From Polaribacter aquimarinus (GTDB lineage: Bacteria > Bacteroidota > Bacteroidia > Flavobacteriales > Flavobacteriaceae), in assembly GCF_003129485.1 (NCBI RefSeq), contig NZ_QFFG01000003.1, positions 186,001-250,000 of the forward strand: 64,000 nt of DNA, given 5' to 3'. The position numbers and the translations under genes are program-made. The notes under the pieces were generated by a model that saw only the letters and a program-made list of their open reading frames with translations, was not told where the DNA came from and did no database searches. Below are positions 52,086-58,970 of this stretch, piece after piece (positions within the stretch are counted from its first letter, which is position 1; each line of letters opens with the position of its first letter).

Positions 52086-53097
52086 AATTTACAGAAGAAT
52101 AATACCCTTTCTTTTCATTCTTTATTTTGTTATTTAAGACCAATTCACTTAAGTAAGTTTGTACTTGCCTATCTTGTATTGAAAGTGTTTGCTTAAAATG
52201 ATTAACCAAGTCGCTTGTTTTATAAGTTTGACAACAATTTTCATCTAAGTATTGAACAATTGCCTTCCTTGATTCGCTTTTTATCCTTCTATCGGGTTTA
52301 ATTGAATTGCCAGACTCACTAATATCACCAACATATTCTAACCAGACTGAATCAGTAATTTCAAATTCTTTAACAAATTCATTATTTACTGGAGCATACC
52401 TAAAGAATATTTCTTTAACATACCTTTTACCAGAAAATGATTTAGTAACTGCAATGGCAAAGTCAGATTCTTGAGCAAATGTCGAGCTTCCTTTTATACA
52501 ATCAATATCGATTATTTTATCCCCCATTTTAGGAGTGTGATGCACACATATTAAAGTGACTTTAGTCCTGTGACATATATCTCTTAACCGTTGCATGAGT
52601 TTCTCTGAATCTGCACTATTTTCTAATTTACCAGAATTCATTCTTGTTATACTATCAATAAAAACAACCTCTGCCTTAGAATCCTTAATCATTTTCTCAA
52701 GTTTCTCCCAATCTTTTTCGTCATTGATTTTGGTAATAAAATCAATTGGCTGTATCAAAAGGTTATCTGATACTAATTGCTTTTGATTATCATCTAAATC
52801 TTTTAATTGAAGTCCATTGCGATCTGCTCTATTCTCCCAAAATTCTTCTAAACCAACAAACAAAACCCTTTTAGGAACCCCATCTAACTGATAGCCAAAG
52901 TATTCGCTGGCGCCCATAGCTATACACATAGCTAAATTTTCACAGAAGATAGTTTTACCGCTTTTACTTGGACCGAATATTAGCCCCATAGAGTTCTGCT
53001 TTATTCCACTAAAGAGGAACTTTGTTGGAGGTCTAGTCTCTTTCTCTTTTAACATTTCACCTAAGGATAAAAATCCTTTTTCTTTTTTGTTACTCAT
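52066..53097 (-). CDS. RepA-like AAA (AAA_25) ATPase of the element
   Basis: This 343-residue RecA-fold ATPase has Walker A GPSKSGKT at 42-49, a Walker B segment AEVVFIDSITRMN, and LICVHHTPK, as in RepA/DnaB-like plasmid helicases. The C-terminal ~90 residues resemble a winged helix (KTSDLVNHFKQTLSIQDRQV). Such proteins serve replication of plasmids and integrated elements of Bacteroidota. The upstream 177 bp has four copies of GTAGAGT, which look like iterons. The GIY-YIG gene overlaps its end. Confidence 0.8.
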   Translation of the reverse strand: MSNKKEKGFLSLGEMLKEKETRPPTKFLFSGIKQNSMGLIFGPSKSGKTIFCENLAMCIAMGASEYFGYQLDGVPKRVLFVGLEEFWENRADRNGLQLKDLDDNQKQLVSDNLLIQPIDFITKINDEKDWEKLEKMIKDSKAEVVFIDSITRMNSGKLENSADSEKLMQRLRDICHRTKVTLICVHHTPKMGDKIIDIDCIKGSSTFAQESDFAIAVTKSFSGKRYVKEIFFRYAPVNNEFVKEFEITDSVWLEYVGDISESGNSIKPDRRIKSESRKAIVQYLDENCCQTYKTSDLVNHFKQTLSIQDRQVQTYLSELVLNNKIKNEKKGYYSSVNCEDNGK

Positions 53098-53165
53098 GAT
53101 TTGTTTATTTAATTAGTGACAAATATCCAAATAAGCATTGATTATCAGTAACTTAAATACATCAC

Positions 53166-53273
53166 GTAGAGTAAAGTGTAGAGTGTAGAGTTACTACTAA
53201 TCTAATAGTGCACTCTTAAATAGTCTTTACAATATGAAAAAAAATAATATAAAAAAATAGAAAAACGTAGAGT
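53166..53273. repeat. iteron-like GTAGAGT repeats upstream of the RepA-like gene
   Basis: GTAGAGT occurs at 53166-53172, 53178-53184, 53185-53191 and 53267-53273, all on the plus strand. Three lie within 26 bp in the gap between the RepA-like gene and the 271-aa gene. The surrounding DNA is A/T-rich. This fits a replication origin for the excised element or a binding site for autoregulation. Confidence 0.6.
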
Positions 53274-53274
53274 T

Positions 53275-54090
53275 CTAAATAAGCACTTTTAAGGCTAAAT
53301 CGATTTTCCCAGATGTTTCAGGAACTTTTTGAGACCTTAAATTGGTTCTATCGAATTTTACACCATTATTTCCTAAAAAACAATCTACGGTAACTTTCCA
53401 TTTATTATGTTTCAAATCGTCAACTAAACAAAATTTATCATGAAGAGCTTTAATAAGGTAATACAATTCAGATTTATTACCATTCCAAATTATTGGCTCA
53501 ACTATTTCTTCACCACTAAATACTTTTACAAAATCTTTTAATTGAGTATTTGAATGAATAAATCCCATTCTTTTTAACTCCTTATAAAATAACTTAACTT
53601 TGATAGGATCTTTTACTATGTTTTTATACCTGAAAGAAGATTTTTTAGTTCGTTTTTTAAGGGTATTACTTTTAGTCTTTTTATTTGTAATTAATCCTTT
53701 TAAACCACAAATTACTTTATCAAAACTTCTTAAGTGAAATATTGGAACTTTATTTTCACGAAAAATAGCTATTTCATCATAATGATTGTAACGAAAAATA
53801 AAATCGCAATTAAAAACTTGCTTTTCTATATCTGAAGGATTTTCAGAAAGTTGATATTTATTGTTGGATATTTCTGTATACGCTTGCTTTATTAGATTTA
53901 GATAGTCAAGACATTTTTCATAAAAATAATCTTCAGAATATTCAGATTTACGAACATTAAATTGATGTTTGAAAAAATATTTTGGCTTTGATAAATCAAT
54001 CTTATTATCAAATATTTTTAAAATCATATCAACCCACAATTCATCATTTATCAATGGTTTATAATATGGTTCATAATATAGTTCACTCAT
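53275..54090 (-). CDS. unknown protein of the integrative element
   Basis: I do not recognise this 271-residue protein with certainty. It starts MSELYYEPYYKPLINDELWV and is rich in Lys, Tyr and Phe. A basic linker KTKSNTLKKRTKKSSFRYK sits near residue 140, and the C-terminal part (VKLFYKELKRMGFIHSNTQL, KSELYYLIKALHDKFCLV) looks helical and possibly DNA-binding. Similar proteins accompany RepA-like ATPases in flavobacterial elements. A perfect -7 box lies 30 bp upstream. Confidence 0.65.
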   Translation of the reverse strand: MSELYYEPYYKPLINDELWVDMILKIFDNKIDLSKPKYFFKHQFNVRKSEYSEDYFYEKCLDYLNLIKQAYTEISNNKYQLSENPSDIEKQVFNCDFIFRYNHYDEIAIFRENKVPIFHLRSFDKVICGLKGLITNKKTKSNTLKKRTKKSSFRYKNIVKDPIKVKLFYKELKRMGFIHSNTQLKDFVKVFSGEEIVEPIIWNGNKSELYYLIKALHDKFCLVDDLKHNKWKVTVDCFLGNNGVKFDRTNLRSQKVPETSGKIDLALKVLI

Positions 54091-54119
54091 TCTTAAAAAA
54101 GTTAATTTGCCGTAATTCT

Positions 54120-54127
54120 CAAATATA
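54120..54127 (-). promoter_or_regulatory. -7 promoter box for the 271-aa gene
   Basis: On the minus strand the box reads TATATTTG, a perfect TAnnTTTG match, 30 bp before the ATG at 54090. Confidence 0.55.
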
Positions 54128-54161
54128 AAAAAGTAAGTGCATATAATGCAGGTAGTGCAGG

Positions 54162-54188
54162 TATTAGTTATTAGTTATTAGTTATTAG
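54162..54188. repeat. short heptanucleotide array, unit AGTTATT, about 4 copies
   Basis: The unit AGTTATT is repeated nearly four times directly after the second TGCAGGTA repeat. It shares the AGTTA core with the chromosomal arrays at 557-628 and 19974-20043. Confidence 0.85.
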
Positions 54189-54295
54189 AAAATGTCAATA
54201 ACATTGTTTTAGCTATTAATAATAATACCTAATCTATATACTTGGCAAAAAAGTATACAAAAATTGTAGTTTGGGCTTAGAAGAGGAAAAACTAA

Positions 54296-54319
54296 TTTCC
54301 CTGCTTCTTTACCCAGCTA
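54296..54319. repeat. element motif with core TTCTTTACCCA, copy 1
   Basis: This 24-bp segment matches 57094-57117 at 21 positions, including TTCTTTACCCA and the terminal CTA, in the same orientation. Both copies lie in noncoding DNA. Confidence 0.6.
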
Positions 54320-54420
54320 GCTTCACTTTTTCAGTATTTCTTTTATATTTACAAGGAGGAAAAGTCTCAAAAGTTAGTTAAATACATAACACTATAAAAT
54401 ACAACATAGACTCCTTTATT

Positions 54421-54672
54421 TCACTCAATTAGTTGACCAAAATGATAATGATAATAAGCAGATTCACCTACAATAAATACGGTCTCTAAGTTGGCTGTGA
54501 CTTTAATTTCTTGAACCCAAACAACCTCATTTTTCTTTAAAACTCCAATATCTCTTATTACTTTAATTCTAAAAGGAATAAAAATCTTAACTATTTCATT
54601 TCGACCTCTAACAATATATATGGAATGTGTTGAGAAATACTTTAACTCTTCTAGAATATTGTTTATTTCCAT
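54421..54672 (-). CDS. 83-aa unknown protein of the element
   Basis: I do not recognise this small protein. It begins MEINNILEELKYFSTHSIYI and consists mostly of predicted beta strands (IVKIFIPFRIKVIRDIGV, VWVQEIKVTANLETVFIV). It could be a small accessory or DNA-binding protein. It starts 8 bp after the DUF3871 gene stop, so it is co-transcribed with it. Confidence 0.6.
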   Translation of the reverse strand: MEINNILEELKYFSTHSIYIVRGRNEIVKIFIPFRIKVIRDIGVLKKNEVVWVQEIKVTANLETVFIVGESAYYHYHFGQLIE

Positions 54673-54680
54673 CTAACCAT

Positions 54681-55655
54681 TTATTTCTGTGTGAGAAACC
54701 AATTGTAAGTATTGTTTTGAAGAGAATTAGCTAATCCTGTTACAAACTCAAATGCGTTAACATTTCTCTCTAAATTAGAGTCTATGTAAGAACTTTTATT
54801 TGCTTCAGTAAATAAATTATACAGTTGATACAAATTAATTTTTCCATTTGAATCTCTTCTAAAATTTGGATCGTTGTAATAATTCTTAACTGTAGTTGAA
54901 ATCTGATTGTCATTCATCAATAAAGTCAACTTGTCAACTTTTTCTTCCTTATTTAAAAATTGATACATCTTCATTTTTCCTATAAGATGACTAAACTGAT
55001 TTTCCTCTAATTGAAACTTACTAATTCGTTCCATTTCTCCTAAGAACTTGTCTTTATTAAATGACTTTATAAGTTCATAAATCTTCTGCTTTAATTCTTG
55101 AATACTTCCAACTCTAAAATCTATCAATAGCCCATCAGTAGAGATACATAGGTTAGTACAAACTTTATTTTTATACCCAATAAATACTTTAAACTTTTCT
55201 AAAGTTCTTTTACTATATAAGTTCTCTTGATTCAGTGCCCTAACTCCTCCTATTGTCAGTGATAGGTGGTTATTATTTACATTCTCTCGTAATGAAGGAA
55301 TTTCAATGATAAATGCACATCTTTGATAATAAATAGTCTTTTCGTGCGGTAAAAGTTCTTTAACTGTTTTAGTTATTGCGGATGGAACCCTTCCTTTTAT
55401 TATATGTGAAACTCTAATATTAGGTGCTGAAATTTGTTCATTACTAAATACTGAATTCACTACATCCTTTGTTGCTTCTATAAAGTTAGCATGTGATATA
55501 GATAGACTATTATCACTATAGACTGGTACTATGCACTCTTTTTTTATATGATTCAGTGTAACACACTTTGTGTTAGCTTCAATGAAATTGCTGTTATTAT
55601 TTACTATTTCATCTTCTGATATAAATTGATTATTATTTAATGCTATTAATTCCAT
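54681..55655 (-). CDS. DUF3871 family protein
   Basis: This 324-residue protein has the DUF3871 pattern known from mobile elements of Bacteroidota: NFIEANTKCVTLNHIKKECI, VPVYSDNSLSISHANFIEA, IRVSHIIKGRVPSAI, HEKTIYYQRCAFIIEIPS, LTIGGVRALNQENLYSKRTL and KVCTNLCISTDGL. The family is of unknown function but recalls phage DUF932-like proteins and usually sits beside a phage-type ATPase, as here (10 bp downstream of it). Confidence 0.85.
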   Translation of the reverse strand: MELIALNNNQFISEDEIVNNNSNFIEANTKCVTLNHIKKECIVPVYSDNSLSISHANFIEATKDVVNSVFSNEQISAPNIRVSHIIKGRVPSAITKTVKELLPHEKTIYYQRCAFIIEIPSLRENVNNNHLSLTIGGVRALNQENLYSKRTLEKFKVFIGYKNKVCTNLCISTDGLLIDFRVGSIQELKQKIYELIKSFNKDKFLGEMERISKFQLEENQFSHLIGKMKMYQFLNKEEKVDKLTLLMNDNQISTTVKNYYNDPNFRRDSNGKINLYQLYNLFTEANKSSYIDSNLERNVNAFEFVTGLANSLQNNTYNWFLTQK

Positions 55656-55665
55656 TTGTTTATTT

Positions 55666-56508
55666 TTAAGTATTATTAATTGATTGACCTAGATTCTCTA
55701 ATTCACTTTTCTTTAGCATTATAGAAGGTAAAATCTTGTTTTGTAATTCTGGATACTTGGAATAGACATGTCTCAAAGCTTCAAGGCTTGTACATTCTTC
55801 TATTTCAACTTCTATATTTTCTTCCATTCTATTCCCCGATTCTTGACTGCACCACTCTTTTATCATTGTACCAGTTTCTTCATTTATTTTGAATTCTGGC
55901 TTACAAACAAATACTCCAGTTCTATCTTTGCTTGCTCTACAATTGTGTGCTATATCAATATCAAATACTATAGTATATTCGTAATCGACATCATTTCTCT
56001 GGATTGCTTTTAATCCAACTTTTTCAGGAATCATCTTTCCATTTTTTTGACTGATTACATAGTCTTGTTTTACTCTCATTGTAGAAATAATATTAGCACC
56101 TGAACTTAGTATCTTATTGATAAAAGCATTTTGTCTTGGAGTAATTTTTGCCCAATTAGCAAATGAATTGCCTGGCATATTACTATGTACATCCAATAAA
56201 TAGTCCCAACAATGAGAAGTACTATCAATAATAATTACTTCCATTCCAGACTTTTCACATAATTCAATAGCTTTTATATATTTCTCTGGAGAATAAGGAG
56301 CTTCTAATGGCACAACATTATAATCTCCTAAATGTGCATATAAATCTGCAGAGTTATTCTCTGTATCAATAACTGCTACCTTAGAAAACTGCCCATTAAC
56401 TAATCCTTTAGCTAGTAATAAACTTGAATATGTTTTCCCTGAACCTGCACTGCCTTGTATTGCAAGTTTAATCTTTGTTTTTTTTCTATTTGATTTTCTT
56501 ATTTCCAT
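55666..56508 (-). CDS. phage-type nucleotide-binding AAA ATPase (AAA_24)
   Basis: This 280-residue protein has Walker A GSAGSGKTYSS at about 19-29, VAVIDTENNSADLYAHLGDY, EVIIIDSTSHCWDYL as Walker B, and TMRVKQDYVISQKNGKMIPEK. This is the RecA-like AAA_24 family found in phages and integrated elements, likely in recombination or single-strand annealing. It precedes DUF3871 by 10 bp. Confidence 0.83.
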   Translation of the reverse strand: MEIRKSNRKKTKIKLAIQGSAGSGKTYSSLLLAKGLVNGQFSKVAVIDTENNSADLYAHLGDYNVVPLEAPYSPEKYIKAIELCEKSGMEVIIIDSTSHCWDYLLDVHSNMPGNSFANWAKITPRQNAFINKILSSGANIISTMRVKQDYVISQKNGKMIPEKVGLKAIQRNDVDYEYTIVFDIDIAHNCRASKDRTGVFVCKPEFKINEETGTMIKEWCSQESGNRMEENIEVEIEECTSLEALRHVYSKYPELQNKILPSIMLKKSELENLGQSINNT

Positions 56509-56537
56509 TTTAATATTGTTTAATTTGTGACATAAAA

Positions 56538-56565
56538 AAAGCTCATAATATTATTTATGAGCTTT
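56538..56565 (-). terminator. terminator after the 122-aa gene
   Basis: AAAGCTCATAA and TTATGAGCTTT form an 11-bp stem; on the minus strand a run of T residues follows. It separates the 122-aa gene from the AAA ATPase operon. Confidence 0.8.
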
Positions 56566-56588
56566 ATTGTTTTGTTAATACTGCCTAA

Positions 56589-56957
56589 CTACTCCACCAA
56601 TTCATCTTTGATTAAATGATGTTTTAGGTTAAAAATACCTGTAAAATCTTCTTTAGATGCTCTAGTTCCGTTTACTAAATGAGACATAGTAATATGAGGA
56701 TTCTCTAACTCATCAAATCTTAAGTTACATAGGTAAACTAGACCTTCTTCAATTCCATATTCATAATTGTTTTTATAGCAAGTAGCTGTTCTTTCAACTG
56801 ATTCTCCATTAGGTAATTCAAAACCTATTGTCACAATTATATACTCTTTTTCATTGGAGTTAGTAAGAACTTTTTCACCAATTTTCTTTAGAGTTGCATT
56901 AAAAATAAATTCTGTTTCTCCATTTTGCTTGTTAATTATTTGCTTGTAATGTGTCAT
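56589..56957 (-). CDS. 122-aa unknown protein of the element
   Basis: I do not recognise this protein. It has strand-rich segments (ETEFIFNATLKKIGEK, EYIIVTIGFELPNGE, EEGLVYLCNLRFDE) that could form a small barrel such as an OB fold, ending in a helical segment. An OB-fold single-strand-binding role beside the AAA ATPase is only a guess. It is a monocistronic gene with its own terminator. Confidence 0.6.
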   Translation of the reverse strand: MTHYKQIINKQNGETEFIFNATLKKIGEKVLTNSNEKEYIIVTIGFELPNGESVERTATCYKNNYEYGIEEGLVYLCNLRFDELENPHITMSHLVNGTRASKEDFTGIFNLKHHLIKDELVE

Positions 56958-56999
56958 AATAAGATGTTTAAATTATAGAGATTGGTTTTTCCAGTCTTC

Positions 57000-57213
57000 C
57001 AAAATTTAAAGAAGGTGATTAAAGTTAAATTCTTCGAGCGAAGCGAGAACTTACAACCCTAATAGACAATTGATACAATATTAACCAGACTTATTTTCCT
57101 GATTCTTTACCCAACTATAATTGAGCTACCCCAGTCACCCCAATAAATTTAGAGGTGGGGGTACTTATTCCTATTATATTGCACTTGACTTTGAAAAAAA
57201 AAATTAAAAAAAA
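57000..57213. other. noncoding region upstream of the 122-aa gene with hairpins
   Basis: This gap after the integrase gene holds no gene. It contains CTTCGAGCGAAG (a hairpin with 5-bp arms), copy 2 of the TTCTTTACCCA motif (57094-57117), and an inverted repeat TACCCC (57127-57132) / GGGGTA (57158-57163) with inner CACCCC/GGTGGGG pairing. G/C-rich hairpins in this AT-rich element suggest a cis-acting site. Confidence 0.45.
57094..57117. repeat. element motif with core TTCTTTACCCA, copy 2
   Basis: This is the second copy of the 24-bp motif found at 54296-54319, with 21 of 24 positions identical and the same orientation. It is followed 10 bp later by the TACCCC/GGGGTA hairpin. Confidence 0.6.
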
Positions 57214-58395
57214 TTAAAAAAAATCTTTCAACTCATCACTGATTTTCTTTTTTACGATAGCCCCATAATGTGCTTGAGTAACTGTTATATTAGAATGCCC
57301 CAAAATCTCCGAGACTACTTCCATCGAAATACCATTACTTAATAAAACTGTAGTGGCAAATGTTTTTCTTGCTGTATGATGAGTAATCTTTTTATCAATT
57401 CCAACTACATTAATTATTTCTCTTAAATATGAATTAAATTTTTGATTACTAATAACTGGTAATTCACCATTATACTTGACTAAAATTGCTTTTGCTTTTG
57501 GGAGCAAAGGAACAGATATTTTTCTTCCTGTTTTCTTTCTTATCATCTGAATCCATTCTTTACCATCAAATCCTATTTCTATATTATTAGTTGTCAAAGT
57601 TGACATTTCATTATAGGCTAGACCTGTATAGCAGCAGAATACAAACATATCTCTAATTTTCTCTAACCTTTTATGATAAAACTCTTTTTCTTCTATACCC
57701 AACAGTTCTTGCTGAGTTAAATATACAATCTCAGATTTATATTTTTTGTTCTTAAAAAGATGGAAAGGATCAGTTTTTAAGTAATTCTCAGAAATAGCAA
57801 ATTGAATAATCTTTTTTACCCTTTGAATACTTCTATATACAGTAGCTTGCCTTAAATTTAATTCTGTTTTAAAGAAATACTCCAAATCTTGAATAAACTT
57901 TAAATCCAAATCCTTTAGCTTTACATCCTTTCTATTATAGAACTTTGCAATAAAAAGCGCCACTTTCCTCCTGCTCTCCACATACCTGCTCCAAGAGAGT
58001 TTATTGATGTCAATACCAATCAATTTTTTCGTCTTTTGGTTGTGTAAATCATAGGCACCTAGAATGGTGATTTCTTCTTTAGAATCTTCTCCTTTATATT
58101 TCCTATAAATATCATCTACATCAAAATCATTTGGTAAGATTTGGAGCATTAAAAAAGCCTTATCTATCTGTTGATGAATAAGGCTTAGTTTATTGTTTAA
58201 AATGGTGTTTTCAGAGTTTGGTGGGATAGCTTTTTGTGTACTGCTATTCCAATTGTCTGGATTGATAAATATACCAGTGGAGAATATTTTCCTTGTTTTA
58301 AAATAAGTAATTCTACACCTTATTGGGCATTTTCCTTTCTTATTAATTCTGTTTCTTTGTAACAAAAATAAAATTGATAATTTATAGTCATTCAT
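57214..58395 (-). CDS. tyrosine-type site-specific integrase
   Basis: This 393-residue recombinase has an N-terminal arm-binding region (about 1-100), a SAM-like core-binding domain (about 115-210) and the catalytic domain. HHTARKTFATTVL has His340 and Arg343, LGH ends at His367, and the nucleophile is Tyr377 in AHYGAI. The first catalytic Arg is replaced: the motif reads CYTGLAYNEMS with Ala260. Bacteroidota integrases of the IntDOT type also lack this Arg and tolerate mismatches in the crossover region. The gene is beside tRNA-Arg and reads away from it, as expected for the integrase of this element. Confidence 0.92.
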   Translation of the reverse strand: MNDYKLSILFLLQRNRINKKGKCPIRCRITYFKTRKIFSTGIFINPDNWNSSTQKAIPPNSENTILNNKLSLIHQQIDKAFLMLQILPNDFDVDDIYRKYKGEDSKEEITILGAYDLHNQKTKKLIGIDINKLSWSRYVESRRKVALFIAKFYNRKDVKLKDLDLKFIQDLEYFFKTELNLRQATVYRSIQRVKKIIQFAISENYLKTDPFHLFKNKKYKSEIVYLTQQELLGIEEKEFYHKRLEKIRDMFVFCCYTGLAYNEMSTLTTNNIEIGFDGKEWIQMIRKKTGRKISVPLLPKAKAILVKYNGELPVISNQKFNSYLREIINVVGIDKKITHHTARKTFATTVLLSNGISMEVVSEILGHSNITVTQAHYGAIVKKKISDELKDFF

Positions 58396-58417
58396 AGTAT
58401 TTTTTAGTTTTTAAATT

Positions 58418-58448
58418 ATGGTGTACCCGAAGTAAAAATGGTGTACCC
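58418..58448. promoter_or_regulatory. direct repeats ATGGTGTACCC upstream of the integrase
   Basis: ATGGTGTACCC occurs at 58418-58428 and 58438-58448, 20 bp apart, with similar following bases (GAAGTA / AGAAGTA). Related GTGTACC and GTGTTCCC copies lie at the far end (34709-34730). They are candidate arm-type sites for integrase or excisionase and may repress the integrase promoter. Confidence 0.55.
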
Positions 58449-58548
58449 AGAAGTATACCTTAAAAGGCATACATTGATTAATAATTTGATTAATATAATA
58501 GTTTAGAAAAGAATAAAAAGAAGCTGTAAACCCCTATAAAACCTATAG

Positions 58549-58610
58549 AAAACAAAAAAGCCTCACATTTCTGTGAAGCTTTCTGTGAGCCCTGAAGGAT
58601 TCGAACCTTC
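58549..58610. repeat. attachment-site direct repeat at the tRNA-Arg end
   Basis: These 62 bases match 34598-34659 with one mismatch. Bases 58586-58610 are the 3' part of the intact tRNA-Arg gene, and 58554-58582 its terminator. The element restores a functional tRNA on integration. Confidence 0.93.
58554..58582 (-). terminator. tRNA-Arg terminator
   Basis: On the minus strand AAGCTTCACA and TGTGAGGCTT pair around GAAA, then a T-run. It begins three bases past the tRNA 3' end and is duplicated at 34603-34631. Confidence 0.8.
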
Positions 58611-58659
58611 GACCGCCTCCTTAGAAGGGAGGTGCTCTATCCAGCTGAGCTAAGAGCCC
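58586..58659 (-). tRNA. tRNA-Arg (anticodon TCT)
   Basis: The 74-base minus-strand gene starts GGGCTCTTAGCTCAG and folds as a cloverleaf. Anticodon stem CCTCC/GGAGG encloses CTTCTAA (anticodon TCT). The T arm holds GGTTCGAATCC, the acceptor stem has two G-U pairs, and the discriminator is A. CCA is not encoded. It is the integration target of the neighbouring element, which supplies its 3' end. Confidence 0.95.
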
Positions 58660-58689
58660 GTAATTTTTAAGTTGTTACGACCAACTTTG

Positions 58690-58764
58690 TCGGGGTGGCA
58701 GGATTCGAACCTGCGACCTCCTCGTCCCAAACGAGGCGCGATGACCGGGCTACGCTACACCCCG
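58690..58764 (-). tRNA. tRNA-Pro (anticodon TGG)
   Basis: The 75-base gene starts CGGGGTGTAGCGTAGCCCGG. Anticodon stem CCTCG/CGAGG encloses TTTGGGA (anticodon TGG), the T arm holds GGTTCGAATCC, and the acceptor stem CGGGGTG/CACCCCG is perfect. The discriminator is A and CCA is not encoded. It lies 30 bp upstream of tRNA-Arg in the same orientation. Confidence 0.95.
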
Positions 58765-58780
58765 AGTGCAATTTTCTTAG

Positions 58781-58863
58781 CGGAGAGACAGGGACTCGAA
58801 CCCTGGCGACCAAAAAGGTCGACAGATTAGCAATCTGCTGCATTACCACTCTGCCACCTCTCC
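58781..58863 (-). tRNA. tRNA-Ser (anticodon GCT)
   Basis: The 83-base gene starts GGAGAGGTGGCAGAGTGG. Anticodon stem around TGCTAAT gives anticodon GCT, and a long variable arm GACCTTTTTGGTC is typical of tRNA-Ser. The T arm holds GGTTCGAGTCC and the discriminator is G, as required for serine. It is the first of the three-tRNA cluster. Confidence 0.95.
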
Positions 58864-58970
58864 TATTTCGATTTCAAAACTTAAGTTTGAAACAAAAATT
58901 GCGAGTGCAAATGTAAGGTTAGAAAAACAATTTAGCAAGATGTTTTTCAACTTTTTTACACATATTTTTT

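Larger units (their letters stand above)
54091..54420. other. 330-bp noncoding region inside the element
   Basis: No gene is seen here. The region holds a -7 box at 54120-54127, two 9-bp direct repeats with TGCAGGTA (54147-54163), a short heptanucleotide array (54162-54188), and a 24-bp motif with core TTCTTTACCCA (54296-54319) that recurs at 57094-57117 near the integrase. The clustering of repeats suggests a cis-acting site such as a replication or transfer origin. Confidence 0.5.
34598..58610. mobile_element. integrative element of about 24 kb in tRNA-Arg(TCT) carrying a DISARM-related locus
   Basis: The element is bounded by 62-bp direct repeats containing the 3' end of tRNA-Arg. A tyrosine integrase gene lies next to the intact tRNA, as is usual. 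All genes inside read leftward: integrase, a 122-aa protein, AAA ATPase, DUF3871, an 83-aa protein, a 271-aa protein, RepA-like ATPase, GIY-YIG nuclease, then nine defence-operon genes. I saw no relaxase, coupling protein, type IV secretion, capsid, portal or terminase gene, so it may be an integrative element that needs a helper, or one decayed for transfer. Confidence 0.9.

Noticed and set aside
58667..58916. Open frames across the tRNA-Pro and tRNA-Ser genes on both strands.
   Set aside because: The region is fully explained by tRNA cloverleaves.
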